NCBI GenBank assembly: GCA_905236225.1
Contig: CAJOPM010000119.1
Location: 1-20,043 of the forward strand
Source: an uncultured Eubacterium sp.
Lineage (GTDB): Bacteria > Bacillota > Clostridia > Lachnospirales > Lachnospiraceae
Direction of reading: 5' to 3'
DNA: 20,043 nucleotides
Both the position numbers and the translations under genes were made by a program. Below are positions 15,519 through 20,043 of this stretch, one piece after another. The notes below the pieces were generated by a model, which saw only the letters and a program-made list of their open reading frames with translations, was not told the DNA's origin and searched no databases. The stretch's first letter is position 1. The number at the start of each line of letters is the position of its first letter.

Positions 15519-16748
15519 CTAATAAAACGAATATCTGACTGCGCCAAAGCGAATATCGTCGCCTGCACATAGCTTGACCTTTGACTTGTATACAAGCATC
15601 TCATCATTTACATAGGTACCGTTAGTTGAATTTAGATCTTCTATATAAAAATCACCATCTTCTCTTACGAGTTTTGCGTGAAGGCGGCTAACAGTATCAG
15701 TGCTTAGACAAATATCTGTTTTGGTCGGATCCTTTCCTATATACATGGGGCTTTTATCTACAAAAAAATCCGGCTCATTTGCGCTGCCCTGATAATAGAA
15801 CTTTCCACAGCACTTACCCGCTCCAACGTTTATACACACTGTCGGATGCGTTATATTACCATATGATGTTTCATATGCCTTATCAACGGATATGATTCTT
15901 TCGCGCTCCTCATAAGATAATGGTTCATATACGCAACTCTCATTGTTGCCTGATTTGGAATTTTTTACATCTTTACCCATAATCCAGCTACCGATATCCT
16001 TGATGCTAAGCTGCATTATAGATTTCTTATCCTCATTAACCGGCTTTATGTTTTCGTCTGAGCGCTTAACTTTTTTAATCTTATGCTTTTTCTCAGACAC
16101 CTTATCTTTACTTACGGCCAGAATATCATCTTTTATGCAATCTATAGGGGGCTCCTTCAAATCATCCGTTAAATCTATGTCTCCAAGATAAATATTTTCA
16201 TCCTGAGAATATAGAGTTTTATGCTCCTCGCAATCAAGATCACAAAGAGTATAATTATCCTCCAATGTTTTTTGGTAGATGTTATACAGGTATGTAGCTT
16301 CATCTCTGTTTTTATTATCTGCCATTGGAAGCATTTGCTCAATCAAATTCCTAAATGATATCGTAATATCATCTGCTGCATTCGGGATACAAAGAAACTT
16401 TAAATTGTCCTCTCTGTCTACAAAAATCATATCCGGCGATAGCATAAGAGAGTTAGACCCCAGCAAATAGTCCCCTGCAATTTCCTGAGCTTGTCTTATC
16501 TGCGTTATTAACTTCTTGGTAAAATCACGATTCGGTGGTTTTTTAGTAAAATAAACATCCAACGACTGTTTTGAAGAAATATCATAATAATAAGAACTAC
16601 AGCCATCTTCTTCCATTCTAAAAACATCTAAAAATTCTTCTATATTTCCTTGCTTAAGCATTTCATATTCGAATTTATTTACGGTATCGTCTTTTAAACT
16701 TACTACTAAGTAGCTCTTATTTAAATTTCTTTCATATTTTATATTCAT
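15519..16748 (-). CDS. FHA-domain protein with N-terminal DUF6382-like domain
   Basis: Probable phospho-threonine reader linked to the Tad pilus. The 409-aa protein has an N-terminal region of about 1-170 resembling DUF6382, a domain found with FHA domains in Clostridia, then a charged lysine/aspartate-rich linker (about 175-325) and a C-terminal FHA domain at about 330-409. FHA landmarks are visible: IGKDP (usually GR) at 337-341, SRLHA at 354-358 and DLNSTNGTYVN at 371-381, with the Ser-Arg-x-His and Asn-Gly residues that contact phospho-threonine. No membrane segment is evident. It starts one base past the small TadE-like stop, with GGGGGA as ribosome site, and is last in the operon. No kinase or phosphatase gene is in view, so the phosphorylated partner is unknown. 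Confidence 0.85.
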   Translation of the reverse strand: MNIKYERNLNKSYLVVSLKDDTVNKFEYEMLKQGNIEEFLDVFRMEEDGCSSYYYDISSKQSLDVYFTKKPPNRDFTKKLITQIRQAQEIAGDYLLGSNSLMLSPDMIFVDREDNLKFLCIPNAADDITISFRNLIEQMLPMADNKNRDEATYLYNIYQKTLEDNYTLCDLDCEEHKTLYSQDENIYLGDIDLTDDLKEPPIDCIKDDILAVSKDKVSEKKHKIKKVKRSDENIKPVNEDKKSIMQLSIKDIGSWIMGKDVKNSKSGNNESCVYEPLSYEERERIISVDKAYETSYGNITHPTVCINVGAGKCCGKFYYQGSANEPDFFVDKSPMYIGKDPTKTDICLSTDTVSRLHAKLVREDGDFYIEDLNSTNGTYVNDEMLVYKSKVKLCAGDDIRFGAVRYSFY

Positions 16749-16749
16749 T

Positions 16750-16962
16750 CTAGTCCCCCAAATATTCGACTATAGTTTTAGCCATCTTGCCTGCCCTGAT
16801 TGTTTTGGTCGGATTGATGCTCTTATATTCTGCCTGGGCTATGATCAGATCCTTTTCCTGAGTATACATATTTGTTGCGACACAAACCGATAAGGCAAAC
16901 ATCATTAATATAATAGGCAATATAACAGATGCTTCTATTGTATAAGATGCTTTTAAATACAT
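16750..16962 (-). CDS. Small TadE-like pseudopilin
   Basis: A 70-aa protein with one N-terminal hydrophobic helix (about 11-30) and a short polar tail. The leader MYLKA followed by SYTIEASVILP fits a class III prepilin signal: cleavage after Ala5 leaves Glu at position +5, as TadE/TadF-type minor pilins have. It overlaps the prepilin peptidase gene by 10 bases and abuts the FHA gene, and its ribosome site is poor (GGCGGA about 17 bases away), so coupled translation is likely. It is presumably a substrate of the peptidase encoded just upstream and a minor subunit of the pilus or its assembly. Confidence 0.82.
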   Translation of the reverse strand: MYLKASYTIEASVILPIILMMFALSVCVATNMYTQEKDLIIAQAEYKSINPTKTIRAGKMAKTIVEYLGD

Positions 16963-17393
16963 ATTAATGTTATTACATATCCGCCGAGCATAAACGGCAA
17001 CAGCGGAATCTCCTTTCCCTTGTTTACTTTCTTAATAATGATTAATGCAATTGCAAAAACAAACGCCAGAAGAGTTGTAATAAAAAACATAATTATTACC
17101 CTATCAATCCCTATGCTGATTCCGAGTATCGCAAGCATTAATCCATCTGCCGCTCCGATTTTCCATTTTGTCAAAAATCCAATTATAAGTAAAATTCCTC
17201 CGACAGATACTCCAAGCACTATTTGAGAAATGCTTTTAGCTCCAAACATTGTAACTATCAGCGCTGCTGCAGCGTATATTACAATTAATGCTATATGAAT
17301 TCTTTTATTTTTTACATCCATGAGCGCTGCAATTCCCAAAAAAACGAGATTTAGTGCAGCACTTATTAATTCAATAACACTTTGAGCATGCAT
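16953..17393 (-). CDS. Prepilin peptidase, A24 family (TadV/CpaA-like)
   Basis: Membrane aspartyl protease that removes leader peptides from Flp/TadE-type prepilins. The 146-aa length matches the short TadV form that lacks the methylase domain. About five to six hydrophobic segments are visible. The two expected aspartates are present: Asp26 in ALMDVKNKRI and Asp83 in IGAADGLML; the second departs from the usual GxGD-K/F pattern, having Ala before the Asp and Gly-Leu after it. AAGGAG is ten bases before the ATG and lies within the end of the upstream pseudopilin gene, which overlaps by 23 bases. Four likely substrates are in the same operon. Confidence 0.9.
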   Translation of the reverse strand: MHAQSVIELISAALNLVFLGIAALMDVKNKRIHIALIVIYAAAALIVTMFGAKSISQIVLGVSVGGILLIIGFLTKWKIGAADGLMLAILGISIGIDRVIIMFFITTLLAFVFAIALIIIKKVNKGKEIPLLPFMLGGYVITLICI

Positions 17394-18189
17394 GATAACC
17401 CTTCTCCTTTGCTGCCATAAGGCTCATTGTATATATGGTTCTTTTAAGCCCGCTGCATGTAAGAGACGTATGGTAATTGGTTCCATAATCTGTTATATAA
17501 ACACTTTGGGTTATATTATTCTTACAACACAGCGGGCATGCGTAGTATTTTGCTCCGCTTATGTTTCTGCAACCGGAAACAGATGAAACTAAGACTGTCT
17601 GTATGGAAAGGGATAAATAATGACACGAAGTAGACGAATGATAAGCCGTTCCTGATTTGGTGACGTAGACGATTTCATCGTCGCCCTCACCCATATTGGA
17701 TTTGTCATATCCAGTCCATTTGCGGCTTATTGCTGTTTGCGTTATCTTCGACGTCTTTTTATAAAAAAACTCAAAAGGAAAACTCATTTTGTAACTGGCA
17801 ATTATTGTTATGTAATCACCTTTTGCATTCGTATTTAGATATGATATTCCCAGCGCCTTCCCTTTTATATATTCAGTAGGGCACTGTGTTTTATTTAGCC
17901 ATTTTGTGGCCATGGCTATGCCTAGGAGTTTTAGTTTAGTCTCATCATCATCGCCTGTTTCGGCTGCATAAACAGCAGTTTCTTTAGCCGCATGATTAAT
18001 TGCGGTCTCTACGCAGGTTTGAACCTGAAGCATCCTAAAGCCAAATAACACCATAACAAGAATCATTGCAAGTATTGGTACTATAAGTGATGCTTCTAAA
18101 GTGAGTGTTCCCTTCGGGCTCATATAAGACAGCACCGCATGTGGGTTATCTTCTAATTCATTTTTTAGGGAGGATTTTTTTGTGATCAA
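17371..18189 (-). CDS. TadE-like pseudopilin with two C-terminal Cys/His modules
   Basis: Predicted minor pilin or pilus-assembly protein. It contains the class III leader MSPKG then TLTLEASLIVP, giving Glu at +5, one hydrophobic helix, a globular middle part, and two similar C-terminal modules, each VY-V/I-T-x-x-GT-x-YH-S/T-x5-C, about 25 residues, then C-x-x-C. In 290-residue numbering (TTG at 18243) the ligand-like residues are His202, Cys207, Cys236, Cys239 and His258, Cys263, Cys286, Cys289. The start is uncertain: TTG 18189 has AAAGGA eight bases upstream (chosen); ATG 18123 gives a 5-residue leader like the small TadE gene but no ribosome site; TTG 18243 gives the longest frame. A 23-bp inverted repeat spans this start region. 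The end overlaps the peptidase gene. Confidence 0.8.
   Translation of the reverse strand: MITKKSSLKNELEDNPHAVLSYMSPKGTLTLEASLIVPILAMILVMVLFGFRMLQVQTCVETAINHAAKETAVYAAETGDDDETKLKLLGIAMATKWLNKTQCPTEYIKGKALGISYLNTNAKGDYITIIASYKMSFPFEFFYKKTSKITQTAISRKWTGYDKSNMGEGDDEIVYVTKSGTAYHSSTSCHYLSLSIQTVLVSSVSGCRNISGAKYYACPLCCKNNITQSVYITDYGTNYHTSLTCSGLKRTIYTMSLMAAKEKGYHACSKCY
18110..18132 (+). repeat. Right-hand gene-proximal arm of a 23-bp inverted repeat
   Basis: Plus-strand sequence begins CCCTTCGGGCTC and ends ATAAGACAG. Its reverse complement matches 18225-18247 at 22 of 23 positions. The arm includes the ATG (18123) of the shortest pseudopilin reading frame. The match stops sharply at both ends. Confidence 0.9.
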
Positions 18190-18224
18190 AGAGCTTTTCC
18201 TTTCTGTATAAATGTTAACGGTTA

Positions 18225-18247
18225 CTGTCTTATATGAGCCCAAAGGG
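18225..18247 (-). repeat. Distal arm of the 23-bp inverted repeat
   Basis: Lies directly after the DUF5702-like gene stop (18254). The single difference from the other arm is T for C in the CCCTTTGGG end. The two arms enclose 92 bases (18133-18224) that hold the AAAGGA ribosome site and TTG start. Confidence 0.9.
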
Positions 18248-18253
18248 CATCTC

Positions 18254-19768
18254 TTAATATGAAAATTCTTTTTGAATCGACATCAAATACGACCCCGGCT
18301 CATCGCCAACTTTCATCATCAGCGACAGGAAAATATTGTGCGAACTGTAGCTATAATCCAGCTTTGCCGCCTGAATCATATTATCCATCTTAAACCCGGA
18401 ATTTCCGATTGTATTTCTTATATTTACTTCGATAAGATCCATCGTCTTATAATTTTGTTTTTTATGGTTTTCTATAAACAACAGAGCCCATAGATAATTC
18501 TGATATGACATTCCGTTTGAATTAGATTTTGCCTTAAAGCTTTTATTAAAGATGTTTCCTAAGTTTTCAAGCTGTAAGGTCCACTCCGACGGACTTTTTA
18601 TAAATGATACCTTCTCGCCCGATAGGATAGTTCTAATATCAAGTACACTTTCCCCATACGCCCATGCTAACAAAATGCCTTGTTTAACAGGCTCCGTAAG
18701 AAATGTCAGTCCAAACGGCGTTAAGATTGCAACTGCTAAAGACTGTGCAAGTGAACATTTACCTGCATCGCTTAGAATCGTTTTATAATTGCACACTTCT
18801 CTTATTAAGAAGAGTTTGGTAACTACCGAGTTTAGATTTTCTTTATCAGACTTTTTACCGCAAAGAATATATTCAAGCTCATAATCAAGAGCTTTATCGC
18901 CCTTTTCTCCTTTTGTATAGTATCCAAAATATTTATTCAAATAGGTTATAAAAAGCGCATTGTCAGCATCAGTTATCTTTGCATTATCACTTGCACACTC
19001 GAGTGTGGATATAGCCTTGCCTTGTGAAATCGAGCTTCGATTAGAGAGCAAATTAGTTACGTCAATTCTTTTATTTGAGACTTTAGACATATCCTCTATA
19101 ACGTTTTGAAGTGCAAATTCACATCCCCAACCTTTTAAAAGCTCCAATGGATTCCCATATTTTGCAACCAATGCTTTTTGCTCTTCTGTCTGCAAATCAC
19201 CAGGTTTACCCTCATCAGAGTCTTTACTTGCTTCCTCATAAGCTCTTTTTCCATCATCTATCGCATCTTGTGTGCTAAGTGCTTTTTGTCTTTCCTTTTC
19301 TATCGCTTCTTCGGAATAATCACCATCTTCTAATTTATCCATTACTTTTTTAACAGCATCCGCCGCTGCTTCGCCTTTTGCACAGATAGCAGCCTGCTTT
19401 CTTAGTACATTCCCACTGCTGTCAGTTGACAGCTGATATGCCACAAGTTCTGATGCAACCAAAGTTGCCTCAAGAAAATCGTGATCTAAAGTATTTTCGC
19501 AGGATTGAATCACCTCGTCCTTAACCGGTACATATGTATTATTTCCACCGCTTCCTTCTAAAAAGAACAATCCATATTTGTCATAAAGTTCTTTGTGATA
19601 AGCTGCGAACACTGACTCCGTCTCTCTTTGTGCCCGGCCATCCGTCTGCATTCTAAGCCCTGTGCTTCTTGCTGCTTCAAGTAATGTAAATAAAAGTGTG
19701 ACTATTATTACTATGCTGAGCACACCGAATATGGTAATGCTCCCTTTTAATCTTTTATTTATTATCAT
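18254..19768 (-). CDS. DUF5702-like Tad-associated membrane-anchored protein (TadG-like)
   Basis: A 504-aa protein with one N-terminal hydrophobic helix (about 10-30) after MIINKRLKG, then a large region predicted to lie outside the membrane. It resembles the DUF5702 family, which sits in Tad operons of Lachnospiraceae; recognisable segments are KGSITIFGVLS near the start, KYGLFFLEG near 65 and GILLAWAYGESVLDIRTILSGEKV in the C-terminal half. The leader looks like a class III prepilin signal, but the +5 residue after Gly9 is Phe and not Glu. Residues about 150-200 are strongly charged. Its ATG overlaps the pilin stop (ATGA) and lacks a good ribosome site, so translation is probably coupled. 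Likely a pilus-associated envelope protein of TadG type; exact role unknown. Confidence 0.8.
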   Translation of the reverse strand: MIINKRLKGSITIFGVLSIVIIVTLLFTLLEAARSTGLRMQTDGRAQRETESVFAAYHKELYDKYGLFFLEGSGGNNTYVPVKDEVIQSCENTLDHDFLEATLVASELVAYQLSTDSSGNVLRKQAAICAKGEAAADAVKKVMDKLEDGDYSEEAIEKERQKALSTQDAIDDGKRAYEEASKDSDEGKPGDLQTEEQKALVAKYGNPLELLKGWGCEFALQNVIEDMSKVSNKRIDVTNLLSNRSSISQGKAISTLECASDNAKITDADNALFITYLNKYFGYYTKGEKGDKALDYELEYILCGKKSDKENLNSVVTKLFLIREVCNYKTILSDAGKCSLAQSLAVAILTPFGLTFLTEPVKQGILLAWAYGESVLDIRTILSGEKVSFIKSPSEWTLQLENLGNIFNKSFKAKSNSNGMSYQNYLWALLFIENHKKQNYKTMDLIEVNIRNTIGNSGFKMDNMIQAAKLDYSYSSHNIFLSLMMKVGDEPGSYLMSIQKEFSY

Positions 19769-19935
19769 CCTACGTTATTAATGTTTGAATTGATTGTGTT
19801 AAATATTGTCTTTATAACTGATGTGATCTTTTCTTTAAACAGCACCACCAATCCAATAATCACCACGACTATCAAGATAATCTCTACAACACCCAATCCA
19901 TCTTCTTCCTGCAAAAATCTTTTTATTGTGTTCAT
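19765..19935 (-). CDS. Flp1-like type IVb pilin
   Basis: A 56-aa open frame too short for common length cut-offs, read here directly. It begins MNTIKRFLQEEDG, then LGVVEIILIVVVIIGLVVLF and a polar helical tail to residue 56. Cleavage after Gly13 would leave Glu at +5 ahead of one long hydrophobic helix, the class III (Flp) prepilin pattern; it closely resembles the Flp1-like family. Spaced AGGAGA/AAGGAG/AAGG tracts precede the ATG. The stop TGA overlaps the next gene's ATG. As the first pilus gene here, directly behind two GC-rich hairpins, it is probably the major pilin, processed by the peptidase at 16953-17393. Confidence 0.88.
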   Translation of the reverse strand: MNTIKRFLQEEDGLGVVEIILIVVVIIGLVVLFKEKITSVIKTIFNTINSNINNVG

Positions 19936-19958
19936 TTACCTTTCTCCTTTCTCCTCGT

Positions 19959-19980
19959 CAAGACTCGCTCGCGAGTCTTG
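19959..19980. repeat. Perfect 10-bp palindrome just before the pilin ribosome site
   Basis: CAAGACTCGC (19959-19968) pairs with GCGAGTCTTG (19971-19980) with two bases between. In the transcript it is a stable hairpin ending a few bases before the AGGAGA ribosome site of the pilin gene. It is not followed by a T run, so it is not a plain terminator. A half copy lies at 15493-15507. Confidence 0.8.
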
Positions 19981-19986
19981 CGCGCC

Positions 19987-20028
19987 GGATTCGGGTCTGC
20001 TTCAGCAGACAAATCCCTGTCCGAATCC
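19987..20028. repeat. Nested GC-rich hairpin upstream of the pilin gene
   Basis: GGATTCGG (19987-19994) pairs with CCGAATCC (20021-20028); inside, GTCTGC (19995-20000) pairs with GCAGAC (20005-20010) across a TTCA loop, leaving a ten-base bulge on one side. Flanking GCGC sequences (from 19980 and at 20031-20034) could extend the stem. The block is much richer in GC than the surrounding DNA and is cut by the window edge. Confidence 0.75.
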
Positions 20029-20043
20029 GTGCGCATCCTCGCG

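Noticed and set aside
15386..15607. 73-codon minus-strand frame between the FHA and rhomboid genes
   Set aside because: It overlaps the coding end of the FHA gene in another frame and runs through the terminator hairpin; no ribosome site at its start and no recognisable domain.
18164..18209. GGGAGGA then GTG frame of nine codons on the plus strand inside the inverted repeat
   Set aside because: A good ribosome-like sequence, but the frame is tiny and antisense; probably coincidence in an AT-rich segment. It would matter only if the segment inverts.
1..20043. tRNA, rRNA, CRISPR array, transposase or phage genes
   Set aside because: Intergenic gaps are short, and no cloverleaf, spaced direct repeats or mobile-element proteins were seen on either strand.

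Overview
The window looks like chromosome from a low-to-mid GC Firmicute of class Clostridia, most likely a Lachnospiraceae member. The evidence is gene content (Flp1-like pilin, DUF5702-like and DUF6382-like Tad proteins, a SleB-type cell-wall hydrolase, type III pantothenate kinase, a Clostridia-type MurG), strong AGGAGG-type ribosome sites, and TTGACA/TATAAT promoters. All genes except murG are on the minus strand, so they are read from high to low coordinates. No phage, transposase, CRISPR, tRNA or rRNA was seen, and no gene-free stretch exceeds 300 bases.

Layout in transcription order. (A) 20043-15519, part of a Tad/Flp-type pilus operon: a tiny Flp1-like pilin (found by eye), a DUF5702-like TadG-like protein, a TadE-like pseudopilin with two Cys/His modules, an A24 prepilin peptidase, a 70-aa TadE-like protein, and an FHA-domain protein, closed by a terminator. 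The ATPase and platform genes (CpaF/TadA, TadB, TadC) are not in the window and presumably lie beyond its right edge. (B) 15385-12868, rhomboid protease, flavodoxin-fold/SCP2 fusion and HIT protein, ending at a hairpin shared with the convergent murG. (C) murG (+) divergent from a Nudix hydrolase. (D) An ABC ATPase/FtsX-like permease pair behind a strong promoter whose start site is covered by an inverted-repeat operator. (E) pgi with a 17-bp terminator. (F) A secreted SH3-SH3-SleB hydrolase with a consensus promoter flanked by two sequences that fit the WalR (YycF) box. (G) 5044-9, a housekeeping operon: SPFH protein, argF, birA, a small DUF6145-like protein, coaX, dusB.

Most ordinary genes are confident family assignments. 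The more interesting signals are: a 23-bp, 22/23-matched inverted repeat around the start of the large TadE-like gene (candidate invertible segment or start-sequestering RNA stem); the tandem Cys/His modules on that pseudopilin; the WalR-like box pair at the hydrolase gene; the operator at the ABC promoter; and GC-rich nested palindromes in front of the pilin gene with a half copy at the far end of the operon. No wholly unknown system is demonstrated.
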